A stretch of 64,000 nt of DNA from Paracoccaceae bacterium (GTDB lineage: Bacteria; Pseudomonadota; Alphaproteobacteria; Rhodobacterales; Rhodobacteraceae), in assembly GCA_022763485.1 (NCBI GenBank), contig JALEGX010000026.1:22671-86670 (forward strand). The letters are read 5' to 3'. Below the pieces are notes generated by a model. It was not told the DNA's origin, ran no database searches, and was given only the letters and a program-made list of their open reading frames with translations. Numbering within the stretch: the first letter of the stretch is position 1; the number at the start of each line of letters is the position of its first letter. A program made the translations under genes and the position numbers. Of the stretch, positions 19,480 through 32,701 are shown in pieces.

Positions 19480-20565
19480 ATGACAAAGATCGTACCGCAG
19501 CCCGGAATCATGGAGATCGCCTTGTATCAGGGCGGGGCAGCGCATGTGGCCGGCGTGACCAATGTGGTCAAGCTGAGCTCGAACGAGAACCCCTTTGGCC
19601 CCAGCCCGCGTGCCGTGCAGGCAATGCAGGACGCGGCTGCCCAAATGCATCGATATCCCAGCTCCGATCACGCCGCCCTGCGCCAGGCCATTGGCGAGGT
19701 GCATGATCTGGACCCCGAGCGCATCATCTGCGGCGCCGGAAGTGATGAGATCATTGCCTTTCTCTGTCAGTGTTTTGCCGGTCCGGGCGACGAAGTTCTC
19801 TATACCGAACATGGGTTTGCCATGTACCGGATCAGTGCGCTGGCCGCCGGGGCGACCCCGGTTGAGGTCAAGGAGCGCGAGCGCGTCACCGATGTCGACG
19901 CGCTGCTGGCCGGGTGCACCGAGCGCACCAAGCTGGTGTTCATCGCCAACCCGAACAATCCGACGGGCACGATGATTTCCGAGGCCGAAGTCACCCGTCT
20001 GGCCGATGGGCTGCCCGAGGGGGCGCTGCTGGTTCTGGACGGCGCCTATGCCGAATACGTCGACGGGTTCGACGCGGGCAAGGCGCTGATCGAGGCGCGG
20101 GACAATGTGGTCATGACGCGCACCTTTTCCAAGATCTACGGTCTGGGCGGCGCGCGCATCGGCTATGGCTATGGGCCAAAGGCCATCGTTGACGTGCTCA
20201 ACCGCGTGCGGGGGCCGTTCAACGTCTCTGTCACGGCGCTGGCCGGGGCCGAGGCTGCGGTGCGGGATACTGACTATCTGGACTATTGCCGGGTGGAGAA
20301 CGCGAAATGGCGCAGCTGGCTGGCCGAAGCGCTGGCCGCGCTTGGCGTGCCGTCCGACACCTCCTGCACCAACTTCATCCTGGCGCGCTTTGCCGATCAG
20401 GCCGAAGCTGAAGCCTGTGATACCTTCCTGCAGGGCAGGGGGCTGATCACCCGGCGCGTGGCGGGCTACAATCTGCCCAACGCGCTGCGGATCACTATCG
20501 GGGATGAAGAGGCCTGTCGCCGCGTTGCGCAGGCGGTCAAAGATTTCAAGGACGGGGCCCAATGA
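19480..20565 (+). CDS. hisC: Histidinol-phosphate / aromatic aminotransferase
   Basis: [25 protein letters not shown]...[18 protein letters not shown]...[19 protein letters not shown]. Confidence 0.93.
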   Translation: MTKIVPQPGIMEIALYQGGAAHVAGVTNVVKLSSNENPFGPSPRAVQAMQDAAAQMHRYPSSDHAALRQAIGEVHDLDPERIICGAGSDEIIAFLCQCFAGPGDEVLYTEHGFAMYRISALAAGATPVEVKERERVTDVDALLAGCTERTKLVFIANPNNPTGTMISEAEVTRLADGLPEGALLVLDGAYAEYVDGFDAGKALIEARDNVVMTRTFSKIYGLGGARIGYGYGPKAIVDVLNRVRGPFNVSVTALAGAEAAVRDTDYLDYCRVENAKWRSWLAEALAALGVPSDTSCTNFILARFADQAEAEACDTFLQGRGLITRRVAGYNLPNALRITIGDEEACRRVAQAVKDFKDGAQ

Positions 20566-21485
20566 CACAACCAGTATACCAGCGTGTCGCGCTGATCGGT
20601 CTGGGGCTGATCGCGTCCTCCATGTTCTGGGCGATGAAGCGCGGAGGCCTTGCCGCCGAGGTCACAGGCTTCGCCCGCAGCGCCGAGACACGCGATACCG
20701 CGCGCCGTATCGGCCTGTGTGATCGTGTCTGCGACAGCGCGGCGGAGGCAGCCGAAGGGGCCGACCTTGTGGTGCTCTGTGTGCCGGTTGGCGCCATGGG
20801 CAAGGTGATGCAGGAAATCGGCCCGGTTCTGAAACCCGGTGCAACGGTGTCCGACGTGGGATCGGTCAAGCGGCACGTCATTGATGCCGTGTCGCCCCAC
20901 ATTCCTGAGGGCGTTCACTTCGTGCCAGCCCACCCGTTGGCAGGGACCGAGCATTCAGGCCCCGAGGCGGGGTTTGCCGAGCTCTACGACAATCGGTGGT
21001 GCCTGCTTGTGCCGACCCCCGATGCCGACCCGCAGGCCGTTGCCGACCTGCGCGCACTTTGGGAAGGCATGGGCGCCAATGTCGAGGAAATGGATGCCGA
21101 TCACCACGATCTGGTGCTGGCCGTCACATCGCACGCGCCGCACCTGATCGCCTATACCATGGTGGGCGTTGCGGATGATTTGCGCCGTGTCACTGACAGT
21201 GAGGTGATCAAATATTCGGCCGCCGGTTTCCGGGACTTCACCCGGATCGCGGCCTCTGACCCGACCATGTGGCGCGATGTCTTCCTGACCAACAAGGATG
21301 CGACACTGGAGATTCTGGGCCGCTTCACCGAAGAGCTGTTTGCGCTTCAGCGGGCGATCCGGACGGGCGACGGCGACCAGCTGTTCGACTATTTCACCCG
21401 CACCCGAGCGATCCGTCGCGGCATTATCGAAGCCGGTCAGGATACGGCGGCGCCGAACTTTGGACGGGGGAACGGAAAGGCGTGA
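20562..21485 (+). CDS. Prephenate/arogenate dehydrogenase family protein
   Basis: [32 protein letters not shown]...[32 protein letters not shown]; 4-nt overlap with hisC. Confidence 0.93.
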   Translation: MTQPVYQRVALIGLGLIASSMFWAMKRGGLAAEVTGFARSAETRDTARRIGLCDRVCDSAAEAAEGADLVVLCVPVGAMGKVMQEIGPVLKPGATVSDVGSVKRHVIDAVSPHIPEGVHFVPAHPLAGTEHSGPEAGFAELYDNRWCLLVPTPDADPQAVADLRALWEGMGANVEEMDADHHDLVLAVTSHAPHLIAYTMVGVADDLRRVTDSEVIKYSAAGFRDFTRIAASDPTMWRDVFLTNKDATLEILGRFTEELFALQRAIRTGDGDQLFDYFTRTRAIRRGIIEAGQDTAAPNFGRGNGKA

Positions 21486-22357
21486 TACGGGGGTACCTGC
21501 ATATCCTTTTGATGATATGCGCCTTGGCCTGCGCCGCGCCAAGCGCGGCGGATGCGCCGCTCCAATCGTTGCGCCCACAGCTGCGCCCGTCCGAGAATGT
21601 GGCGCTGCTGACCGCCTTGCGAAACGCGCTGACCGCCCCGCCCGAGCGGCTGTCGGTGCGGCCGCGTCTGCGTCCGGTGTTGCAGGACGCCCCGATGGTG
21701 GCGGCCACCACGGCGTTGGTGTCGGTGTTCATCTCGCCCGGCAGCGGGGTTGCGGCCTCGCTGCGCCCGGTGCCGCGTCCCGCCAAACTGGCCAAGCGGG
21801 CCGAACAGGAGCGCGCGCGCCCCAAACGCAGCCGCCGTGGATCGGTGTGCGGCGATCGTGATATCCGAGGCACCGAGGTTGGCCGTGTTCCCGGCAAGCT
21901 CAAGGGCTGCGGTGCCGCCAATGCGGTGCGCGTGACCGAAGTGTCCGGCGTCAAGCTCAGCCAGGCGGCGTTGCTGACCTGTGACACGGCTCAGGCGCTC
22001 AAATCCTGGGTGGACAACGGGGTCAAACCCGCCTTCCGCCGCTTGGGGCCCGTGGTTTCGATGCGGGTTGCTGCGCATTATTCGTGCCGGACCCGCAACA
22101 ACCGTCCGGGTGCGAAGATTTCCGAGCATGGCAAGGCCAAGGCGATTGATATCTCTGCCTTCCATTTGGCCGATGGTGAGGTGGTGACGGTGCTGCACGG
22201 ATGGCGCAAAAGCTCGACCCAGAAGATGCTGAGCAAGGCCCACTCCCGCGCCTGTGGAACCTTTGGCACGGTGCTGGGGCCGAAATCGGACCGGTATCAC
22301 CAGGATCATTTCCACCTGGACACCGCGCGCCACCGGGGCGGCCCCTACTGCAAGTGA
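21482..22357 (+). CDS. Extensin-like C-terminal domain protein
   Basis: GTG start overlapping previous stop; HYSCRTRNNRPGAKISEHGKAKAIDISAFHLADGEVVTV...DRYHQDHFHLDTA. Confidence 0.88.
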   Translation: MIRGYLHILLMICALACAAPSAADAPLQSLRPQLRPSENVALLTALRNALTAPPERLSVRPRLRPVLQDAPMVAATTALVSVFISPGSGVAASLRPVPRPAKLAKRAEQERARPKRSRRGSVCGDRDIRGTEVGRVPGKLKGCGAANAVRVTEVSGVKLSQAALLTCDTAQALKSWVDNGVKPAFRRLGPVVSMRVAAHYSCRTRNNRPGAKISEHGKAKAIDISAFHLADGEVVTVLHGWRKSSTQKMLSKAHSRACGTFGTVLGPKSDRYHQDHFHLDTARHRGGPYCK

Positions 22358-23362
22358 TCAGTGCAGGATCAGGCGGGGGGCGGGTCCGATCGGGATTGGC
22401 CCCAGCGTGACAAAACCGTTGCGAAACTCCAGTGTCAGGTCCAGCGCGTTGGGATTGCCGCCGATGCCGGAAAACATCGACAGGACCCGTTCGGTCGTCA
22501 CCATGTATTGCGACGGGATAGCGCCTGCCGCTTCGGCCATGCGCAGCATCTCGCGCCAGTTTTCCGCCTTCAGCGTGACCGACCCGGTGGGAATGCCCGC
22601 CTCATCCACGCTCACCTGACCGGCGGCCAGCAGATCCAGCGCGCCCCAGCGCAGCTGCGCCTTCTTCAGATCAATGTGGCGCGGTTGCGGCCGCGAGACC
22701 TCAAGCGCGCTGCGGTCCCAGGGCCGGTCAAAGCTGATGTCGGCCAGCAGGGTCAGCGTTTCAAAGCGGTCCGGCAGGTCCTGGGCGCTGCCCATGAGGT
22801 CGCGCAGCTCCTGCCCGGGGCGGAAGCCGTTGACCCCCATTTCCAGCGCGTAACGGGCGGGATCATCCTGCTGGATCAGCCTCAGGGCAATGTCATCACC
22901 GGCGCTCTGGGCGCGTGACCCGTCCGAGATTTCCCATTGATCACCGGTCAGCGTCATCTCCTGCACTTCCAGCGCCAGACCGGGTGCCAGGCTGAGATCG
23001 GCCCGCAGGTTGCGTGCGTTGATCACCGAGGTCTGATCAAGATAAGACAGTCTCTGGTTCTGTGGTGCGAAGTGCAGCGTCTGACGTCCGGGCCAGATCG
23101 CGGGGCTGGAAAACTCAAGGTAATCCGCACGCCAGGCCGCGCCGGTATGCGGGTCGGCCAAGGCCGGATTGACCAGACGGGTGACATGCCGCGTGGGGTA
23201 GCCTTTGGTCGAAAGCTCTGAATATTCGGCTAGCCAGCCGTCGGCGCGACGAACCTCCAGCCAGCTTTCGATCCCGGTACGCAGGCCGTACCCGGAAACT
23301 GCCCAATACCCAGACCACACCAAACATATCACAACGGCCAGTTTCAGCAGACGGATCATCAC
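22358..23362 (-). CDS. DUF2125-like protein
   Basis: MMIRLLKLAVVICLVWSGYWAVSGYGLRTGIESWLEVRRADGWLAEYSELSTKGYPTRHVTRLV. Confidence 0.75.
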   Translation of the reverse strand: MMIRLLKLAVVICLVWSGYWAVSGYGLRTGIESWLEVRRADGWLAEYSELSTKGYPTRHVTRLVNPALADPHTGAAWRADYLEFSSPAIWPGRQTLHFAPQNQRLSYLDQTSVINARNLRADLSLAPGLALEVQEMTLTGDQWEISDGSRAQSAGDDIALRLIQQDDPARYALEMGVNGFRPGQELRDLMGSAQDLPDRFETLTLLADISFDRPWDRSALEVSRPQPRHIDLKKAQLRWGALDLLAAGQVSVDEAGIPTGSVTLKAENWREMLRMAEAAGAIPSQYMVTTERVLSMFSGIGGNPNALDLTLEFRNGFVTLGPIPIGPAPRLILH

Positions 23363-23426
23363 ATGCCCCTCTTTTTCCTGCCTCGATTTTGCTGTTTATA
23401 GGTCGAAACGAAGAAGGACCAGCAAG

Positions 23427-23957
23427 ATGACGATGTGGGTGTTCGGTTACGGATCACTTTTATGGAACCCCGGCTTTCCTGTGGCCCGCCGGGAGGTGGC
23501 AACGCTGCCCGGTTACGCGCGGTCCTTCTGCATGACCTCCATCCACCATCGCGGCACCGAAGAGAAGCCGGGCCTCGTGCTGGCGCTGGATGAGGTGCAG
23601 GACGCGGCCTGCAAGGGCATCGCACTGGCGGTGGAAGAGGGGCACGAAGAGCGCACATTGCTTGAACTGCGGGAGCGGGAACTGATCTCCTCGGCCTATG
23701 TCGAGCGCGATCTGGAGGTTCATCTGGACAGCGGCGGCAGCGTCACGGCGGTGACCTATGTGATTGACCCGCATCATGTGCAGTATTGCGGGGGAATGCC
23801 GCTGGAACAGCAGGCCCAGATCATCGCCACCGCGGTTGGCGGACGCGGTCCGAATACCGAGTATCTTTACAATACTGCGGAACACCTGAGCGAAATCGGA
23901 CTGCATGATGCAGATCTGGACTGGTTGTCCCGCCGGGTTCGGGCGTTGACGGTATAA
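23427..23957 (+). CDS. Gamma-glutamylcyclotransferase, ChaC-like
   Basis: MTMWVFGYGSLLWNPGFPVARREVATLPGYARSFCMTSIHHRGTEEKPGLVLALD. Confidence 0.9.
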   Translation: MTMWVFGYGSLLWNPGFPVARREVATLPGYARSFCMTSIHHRGTEEKPGLVLALDEVQDAACKGIALAVEEGHEERTLLELRERELISSAYVERDLEVHLDSGGSVTAVTYVIDPHHVQYCGGMPLEQQAQIIATAVGGRGPNTEYLYNTAEHLSEIGLHDADLDWLSRRVRALTV

Positions 23958-24026
23958 ACCCTTGGCCTCTTGTGGCTTTTACCTGTAGTCTCGCGGCAAG
24001 AGCAGCAAGTGTCAGGAACTGAGCGT

Positions 24027-25235
24027 ATGGCGCAGCGAGACCGGGAATCCCGACCGCAATTCTCGCAACCGGTCCGTCAGATCATCTTGATGATCATTGC
24101 CCTGGGGCTGGCGGGCACTGGGGCATTTCTGGCCCTTCCGAGCGTGCTGCCGGTGTTTCAGGCAAACCCCTGGCTGAACGGCTTTATCCTTCTGGTTTTC
24201 GTGTTCGGCGTGCTGGCCTGTTTCTGGCAGGTGACCCAGCTGATCGGCTCGGTCCGCTGGATCGAAGGCTTCGCCTCGGGCGAGGCCGAAGGCGAAAACA
24301 CACCGCCGCAACTGCTGGCGCCTCTGGCCTCGTTGCTGCGCACCCGTGGCGCGCGGATGCAGCTGGGGTCGTCCTCGACCCGGTCGATCCTGGACTCAGT
24401 CGCGACGCGGATCGACGAAGAGCGTGAAATCACGCGGTATATCGTTAACCTTCTGATCTTCCTTGGCCTTTTGGGCACGTTTTATGGTCTGGCAACCACG
24501 GTTCCGGCCGTTGTGGACACCATCCGCAGCCTTGCCCCGCAAGAGGGGGAGGAAGGGATCACCATCTTCAACCGGCTGATGACCGGGCTGGAGGCGCAGC
24601 TTGGCGGCATGGGCGTGGCCTTTGCCTCATCGCTGCTTGGCCTGGCGGGATCGCTGATTGTTGGCCTGCTGGAGCTTTTTGCAGGGCATGGCCAGAACCG
24701 CTTCTATCGTGAGCTTGAGGAATGGCTGTCTTCGATCACCCGTGTCAGCTTTTCCTCTGGCGATGAAGGCGGCACCGAAAGCGGCGTGGTGTCCGAGGTT
24801 CTGGACCATATGGCCGAGCAGATGGATGCGCTTCAGGTGATGTTCGCCCAATCCGCCGAAGGACGTGCGGATGTGAATCAGCGTCTGACGGACCTTGTGG
24901 ATGCGATCAATGACCTGAACGCCCGTCAGGACCAGACCGAGGCGATCTCCAGCGCGCTGGAGCGTGTGGCCCTGGGTCAGGAAGCCTTGACCGATGCCAT
25001 AAGGTCGCAGGTTCACGGCGAAGCGGGCGATCCCGAAAGCCGGATGCGCCTGCGCTCGATCGACGTTCAGATGCTGCGCATTCTGGAAGAGATCTCGGCC
25101 GGACGACAGGAAAGCCTGGCCGAGCTGCGCAAGGACATCGACCTGCTGGTCAAGGCGTTCTCGCAACCCAGGGGCGCTGCACGAGCGCGCCGGATGGTGC
25201 AGGGGCATGGCGATCTGCCCGAAGGGGACGGCTGA
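24027..25235 (+). CDS. MotA/TolQ/ExbB-like proton channel family protein
   Basis: TM segments plus LLIFLGLLGTFYGLATTVPAVVDTI...MTGLEAQLGGMGVAFASSLLGLAGSLIVGLLEL. Confidence 0.8.
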   Translation: MAQRDRESRPQFSQPVRQIILMIIALGLAGTGAFLALPSVLPVFQANPWLNGFILLVFVFGVLACFWQVTQLIGSVRWIEGFASGEAEGENTPPQLLAPLASLLRTRGARMQLGSSSTRSILDSVATRIDEEREITRYIVNLLIFLGLLGTFYGLATTVPAVVDTIRSLAPQEGEEGITIFNRLMTGLEAQLGGMGVAFASSLLGLAGSLIVGLLELFAGHGQNRFYRELEEWLSSITRVSFSSGDEGGTESGVVSEVLDHMAEQMDALQVMFAQSAEGRADVNQRLTDLVDAINDLNARQDQTEAISSALERVALGQEALTDAIRSQVHGEAGDPESRMRLRSIDVQMLRILEEISAGRQESLAELRKDIDLLVKAFSQPRGAARARRMVQGHGDLPEGDG

Positions 25236-25238
25236 TCC

Positions 25239-27593
25239 ATGGCGCTGTCGCGACGAACCGGGCAACGTTTCCAGGCTTCGATCTGGCCGGGGTTCGTCGA
25301 TGCGATGACCGGCCTTCTGCTGGTCCTGATGTTCGTGTTGACCATCTTCATGGTGGTGCAGTTCGTTCTGCGGGAAACTATTTCCGGGCAAGAAAGTAAG
25401 CTCGACAAACTGGCCGAGGAGGTGTCGGCGCTGGCTGATGCGCTGGGGCTGGAGGAACGTGAGAACAGTCAGCTGAACGCGCGGCTTGGGGCGCTGAACA
25501 CCACGCTGATTTCCACCCAGACGGATCTGGATGCGGCGCGGTCGCAGCTGGCGGAACAATCCTCGGTGATTGCCGCCCTGACGGCTGAGCGGGATCAGCA
25601 GGCCACAGCTTTGCAGCAGGCCCGGACCCAGATCACCGGGTTTGAGGCACAGGTGGCGGCGCTCTTGGCCGATCGGGATCAGGCGCGGCTGGACATCACC
25701 GCCCTTGAGGCCGAGCGCGCGGCGCTTGAGGACGCGCAGGCGACCCTTCTGTCAGAAAAGGAAGCGCTGGATCTGGCGCTGGCGCAGTCGCGCACCGAAA
25801 TCGATGCCCAGACCGAAGCGGCCCGGCTGGCCGCGGCCCGGCGTGAAGCGCTGGAGGCATTGATCGCGGATCTGGAGCAACGTGGTGAGGCACAGAGCGC
25901 CGAACTTGCCGAGCTGAAGCAGGAGCTGAGCGATGAGCAGGCCGCGCGCTTGGTCGAAGCCGCCGCGGCCGAAGCGCTGCGCGACCGGTTGCAGAATGCG
26001 GATGCCGAGCTGACGGCGATGACGCTGGCGCTGGAGGCGCAGCGCAAGGAGGCCGAGGACACGCTGACGCTGCTGGCGGCCTCGGAAACGGCGAAGGCGG
26101 CGCTGGATGAACAGCTGGCGGATCTGCTGGGGCAGATCGAAGCGGCCAAATCGCAGCTGCGCGACCGGGACGAGCTGGCCGAACGGCTGACCCGGGTCCT
26201 GTCGCAGCTTGAGGTCAATCAGGCGGAGAGCACCCAGAAGGTTTCGGCGCTGGAAGCCGAGCTAAACCGGGTGCGGGCCGAGGCGACCCAGACCCGCGAA
26301 ACGCTGTCTTCTCAACTGGCTGAGGCGCGCTCGCAGGCAGCAGAGCGGCGAGATGCGCTGGAGGCGGAACTGGCCCGTCAGCAGGCCGCGAATGTGCAGA
26401 ACCAGTCGGAATATCAGGACGCGATGACCCGGTTGCAGTCCGAATATGCCGAAGCACGCGCCGCACTGGAGGCGCAGTTGGCCGCCGCAAATCAGGACGC
26501 TGAGACCACCGAACGGGTGCTGCGCGACCGGCTGGCGCAGGTTCAGGCCGAGGCCGAGGCGGAAAGCGCCCGTCTGACGGCTGAGCTCAACTCGGCAAAG
26601 GCCGATCTGGCCGCTGCACGCAGCGCCACGGATGCCACCGCTGCCGATCGCGAGAGCATTGAACAGCGGCTGCTGGCGGCGTTGGACAAGCTGGAGCGGG
26701 CGCAGGCGGCCGCATCCGACAATGAAGTGCTGCAATCGCGGTTGGCCGCAGCGCTGGCGGCGCAAAAGGCGGCGGAAAGCACGTCCGAGCAACGCCTGAG
26801 CGAGGCGGAGGCACGTGCGCGCCTGCTGGCCGAAGCGCGTCAGGCGTTGGCCAGCGAGCAGGAAATTTCTGCCGAAGCGCAACGCCAGACGGCGCTGTTG
26901 AACCAACAGGTTGCTGCGCTGCGCACGCAACTGGGGAATTTGCAGGCGTTGCTGGATGACTATCAGGAGCGCGATGCGGCGGCTCAAGTACAGTTGCAGT
27001 CGCTGGGCTCTGACCTGAACGCAGCGCTGGCGCGTGCCGCGGCAGAAGAGCGCAAACGTCGCCTGCTGGAGGAATCCGAACGCAAGCGGCTGGAGGCCGA
27101 AGCCAAGGCCCTGGCCGAGGAAAAGCAGGATCTGGAGAAGTACCGCTCGGAATTCTTCGGGCGGCTGCGGGACGTCCTAGGCAGCCAGGAGGGGGTCCGC
27201 ATTCAGGGCGACCGCTTCGTGTTCTCATCCGAGGTGCTGTTTCCGCCCGGTGGCGCGGAGCTTTCGGAAGAAGGTCAGCAGGAAGTGGCCAAGATCGCGC
27301 GCATCCTGCGCTCGGTGGCCCGCAATATCCCGGAAGGGATTGATTGGGTGATCCGGGTCGATGGGCACACCGACAACTCGCCGCTGTTGAACCACCCCAA
27401 ATTCGCCGACAACTGGGAATTGAGCCAGGGCAGGGCGCTGTCCGTGGTGCGCTACATGGTCGAGGATCTGGACATCCCGCCCAACCGGCTGGCGGCGAAC
27501 GGGTTTGGCGAGTTCCAGCCGGTCAATCCGGGCAATTCGGCCGCGGCCCGCGCGCAGAACCGCCGGATTGAGCTTAAGTTCACCGAGAAGTAG
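25239..27593 (+). CDS. OmpA/MotB-like peptidoglycan-binding protein with very long coiled coil (784 aa)
   Basis: Single N-terminal TM with acidic residue (WPGFVDAMTGLLLVLMFVLTIFMVVQFV), roughly 600 aa of Ala/Glu/Gln/Arg-rich heptads, C-terminal OmpA domain (VDGHTDNSPL...NWELSQGRALSVVRYMVEDLDIPPNRLAANGFGEFQPV). Confidence 0.88.
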   Translation: MALSRRTGQRFQASIWPGFVDAMTGLLLVLMFVLTIFMVVQFVLRETISGQESKLDKLAEEVSALADALGLEERENSQLNARLGALNTTLISTQTDLDAARSQLAEQSSVIAALTAERDQQATALQQARTQITGFEAQVAALLADRDQARLDITALEAERAALEDAQATLLSEKEALDLALAQSRTEIDAQTEAARLAAARREALEALIADLEQRGEAQSAELAELKQELSDEQAARLVEAAAAEALRDRLQNADAELTAMTLALEAQRKEAEDTLTLLAASETAKAALDEQLADLLGQIEAAKSQLRDRDELAERLTRVLSQLEVNQAESTQKVSALEAELNRVRAEATQTRETLSSQLAEARSQAAERRDALEAELARQQAANVQNQSEYQDAMTRLQSEYAEARAALEAQLAAANQDAETTERVLRDRLAQVQAEAEAESARLTAELNSAKADLAAARSATDATAADRESIEQRLLAALDKLERAQAAASDNEVLQSRLAAALAAQKAAESTSEQRLSEAEARARLLAEARQALASEQEISAEAQRQTALLNQQVAALRTQLGNLQALLDDYQERDAAAQVQLQSLGSDLNAALARAAAEERKRRLLEESERKRLEAEAKALAEEKQDLEKYRSEFFGRLRDVLGSQEGVRIQGDRFVFSSEVLFPPGGAELSEEGQQEVAKIARILRSVARNIPEGIDWVIRVDGHTDNSPLLNHPKFADNWELSQGRALSVVRYMVEDLDIPPNRLAANGFGEFQPVNPGNSAAARAQNRRIELKFTEK

Positions 27594-27611
27594 TCGGCGC
27601 CTGAGCCGGCG

Positions 27612-28570
27612 TCAGTAGATACGAGCCAGGGTGCTGGTCGTACTGATGGCCCTGCCGTCGCGCAGCAGGGTGACGCGTCCGGAATAGGTGCCCGGCGCCC
27701 ACCGCTTCGCCTTCAGCCGCTTGCCATAGGCGCGGAAGAACCGGGCCTGATCCTTGACCAGCGTGCTGTCATGACGGGCGAAGGGGCCGTTAGGGCCTTC
27801 GATTTCGATCCGGATCACATCGCCCTTGCGCCCGCCAAAGGCAAAGCCCCACAGGACAAGTGCCTCACCATCAGCGGGCAGCGTGCCATAGGCGGTCTCG
27901 CCGGTGTGGATTTCGGCATAGCTGGGCACGCGCGGCGAAAAGCCCGCGCTGATCATCGCGCCGGGTTCATAGGGGGGCAGATCAGCCCAGAGGTGCGCAT
28001 CGCTCTGACCACAGGTGGAGGTGCTGGAGATGGCAAAAGGGTCAACCACCTGCCCATTGTGACGGACCGAGAGATGCAGATGCGGGAACTGGGTCTTGCC
28101 GCTCAGCCCGACCTCGCCAAGGACCTCACCCCGTTCGACCCGCTGGTTGGGCTGCACGCGCACAGAGCCGCGTTTCAGGTGGCAGTATTGGGTTTCCCAG
28201 CCGTCGGCGTGACGGATCAGGACGCCATTGCCACATTCGATCCCGTCAACGCCCGCCGCGCGCTCCTGGGTGTAGAACTGGTCACTGATCTGATCGCGCA
28301 GCCCGGTGACGATGCCCGGCGCTGCGGCCAGAACCGCGACCCCCTGTTCCATCGCTTCCAGAGAGGGCAGGGAAAAGTCGGTGCCCTTGTGGCCATCATA
28401 GCTGAGGCCCGCACAGGTGAAATCCCGCGCGCCGGGGCCGGGATCCCGGTCCACATATTGCTGGATGTGGCAGGTGTCCCCAAGCACGCAATCCAGCGGG
28501 AAGCTCAAAACGGGATCGCTCGCCGCCTGTGAGGCGACGAGCGACAATCCCAATGCAGCGGCAAAGCGCA

Positions 28571-28574
<4 letters not shown>
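27612..28574 (-). CDS. M23 family metallopeptidase
   Basis: HKGTDFSLPS...GNGVLIRHADGWETQYCHLKRGSVRVQPNQRVERGEVLGEVGLSGKTQFPHLHLSVRHNG. Confidence 0.9.
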
Positions 28575-30904
<2,330 letters not shown>

Positions 30905-31080
30905 GCCGGTGCTCCTTCTGTCTTGGGTCGGTCGGGGGACCTCTGTGTCCCGGTCCCCCTGACTAACCGTGTCCTCATAGTATTAGAGTTTGGTTGATCG
31001 GTCGGTGGCTTCAAGGCTTTTCTTTCAAATTTCAGTCACATTTGTTTGGACCGAAACAGTATTGCCTCGCTCGTGAGCGA

Positions 31081-31848
31081 TCAGAACGCGTCCTTGCGGG
31101 CGCGAACTTCCGCGAAAACTTCGGCGTCCGATGCATCCTGCATCTCCAGACGGTCCCGGATTTCAACGCTTTGCGGGCGCAGAAACGGGTTTGTTGCCAG
31201 TTCCAGAGCCAATGAAGACGGAACCGTGGGTTTGTTTTCGGCCCGTGCGCTGGCGATATCGGCGATCCGCGCCTGCAGGTCCGGGTTGCCCGGTTCAATG
31301 GTTTCCGCAAAGGCGGCATTGGCCTGCGTGTACTCATGTCCGGAATAGACGATGGTGTCGTCGGGCAGGGCGGCCAGTTTCGACAGGCTGTCCCACATCT
31401 GGGCGGCGGTGCCTTCGAACAGGCGTCCGCACCCCAGCGCCATCAGGCTGTCGGCGGTAAAGACCGCCTTGCTGGCCGGGGCGTGAAACGCGATGTGACC
31501 CACCGTGTGGCCCGAGACATCCAGCACATGGATCTCATCCCCGCCAATGGTGAAACTGTCTCCTTCGGCAACCTGCAACCCCAGTTCGGGTAGGCGATGC
31601 GCATCGGCCGTCGCGCCGATCACCTTGGCCGGGTGACGCTCCAGGATAGCGGGCAGGGCATCGACGTGGTCCCAATGGTGGTGCGTCAGCAGCACGTGGC
31701 TCAGCCTCCAGCCCCGCGCCTCAAGCGCTGCCAGGATCGGTTCCGCCTCGGGTGCATCGACCAGCGCGGTCTCGCCGCTGGCGGCGTCATGGGCCAGAAA
31801 GGCGTAGTTGTCGCTGAGGCAGGGGATGGTGACGATCTCAAGAGGCAT
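31081..31848 (-). CDS. gloB: Hydroxyacylglutathione hydrolase (glyoxalase II)
   Basis: [37 protein letters not shown]...[16 protein letters not shown]...[14 protein letters not shown]. Confidence 0.95.
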   Translation of the reverse strand: MPLEIVTIPCLSDNYAFLAHDAASGETALVDAPEAEPILAALEARGWRLSHVLLTHHHWDHVDALPAILERHPAKVIGATADAHRLPELGLQVAEGDSFTIGGDEIHVLDVSGHTVGHIAFHAPASKAVFTADSLMALGCGRLFEGTAAQMWDSLSKLAALPDDTIVYSGHEYTQANAAFAETIEPGNPDLQARIADIASARAENKPTVPSSLALELATNPFLRPQSVEIRDRLEMQDASDAEVFAEVRARKDAF

Positions 31849-31910
31849 GGTCATTCGGCTCACGGTTGCTAAACTGCACCCAAGCTTGGCCCAAGGAGCA
31901 TCCGGCTGCA

Positions 31911-32657
31911 ATGCATCTCGACGTGCAGGATCTGAGGAATTTTTATTATCGCAGCACCCTGGGCCGGGCGGCACAGGCATCGGTGCGGGGACGGCTGCTG
32001 GATCTGTGGCCCGATGCCACCGGCCAGACGGTTGCGGGATTCGGTTTTGCGGTGCCGCTGATGCGCCCCTATCTGGCCGACGCGCGGCGGGTCGTGGCCT
32101 TGATGCCGGGGCCGCAGGGCGTGATGCAGTGGCCCGCCGGAATGCCCAACGTCTCGATCCTGACCGAAGAATGGCTCTGGCCGCTGGAAACCGGCCATGT
32201 GGACCGACTGGTGGTGATGCATGGCTTGGAAACCTCGGACCGGCCGTCCCGCCTGCTGGAGGAATGCTGGCGGGTGCTGGGGCCCGGTGGGCGTGCCATG
32301 TTCATTGTGCCCAACCGCGCCGGGCTCTGGTCCCGGTCGGACCTGACGCCCTTCGGTTTTGGACGTCCCTATACGCTGGGCCAGCTGGAAAGCCAGCTGC
32401 GCGCCCATCACTTCACCATTGAACGCCATGCGGCGGCGCTCTACCGCCCACCGTCAAACCGGCGGTTCTGGCTGAAATCCGGGGCGCTGTTTGAAAAGAT
32501 GGGCCGCAGCTTGCCGACCGTTCTGGCTGGCGGGGTCTTTCTGGTCGAAGTGTCGAAGCGGGTGAACCGCCAAAGTGGGCTGATGAGCCGGGACAAGCCC
32601 CCCTCCAGGATCCGGGTGTTGGAAGGGCTGTCGAACCCGATCCCCAAACCGGCCTGA
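31911..32657 (+). CDS. SAM-dependent methyltransferase-like protein
   Basis: [54 protein letters not shown]...; divergent from gloB. Confidence 0.75.
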   Translation: MHLDVQDLRNFYYRSTLGRAAQASVRGRLLDLWPDATGQTVAGFGFAVPLMRPYLADARRVVALMPGPQGVMQWPAGMPNVSILTEEWLWPLETGHVDRLVVMHGLETSDRPSRLLEECWRVLGPGGRAMFIVPNRAGLWSRSDLTPFGFGRPYTLGQLESQLRAHHFTIERHAAALYRPPSNRRFWLKSGALFEKMGRSLPTVLAGGVFLVEVSKRVNRQSGLMSRDKPPSRIRVLEGLSNPIPKPA

Positions 32658-32701
32658 CTGACAGGTCCGCGACAGGGTTCGGGACGGCCCAGGGAGAGGG
32701 C

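Noticed and set aside
18712-20568. 618-aa minus-strand ORF opposite the PLP enzyme and hisC
   Set aside because: Antisense shadow; low-information His/Gln/Gly-rich translation, plus strand genes well supported.
24027-27593. Zorya (ZorAB) anti-phage system
   Set aside because: Channel plus OmpA pairing is reminiscent of ZorAB, but no ZorC/D/E-like gene is adjacent and the long coiled coil is in the OmpA partner rather than the ZorA-like one.
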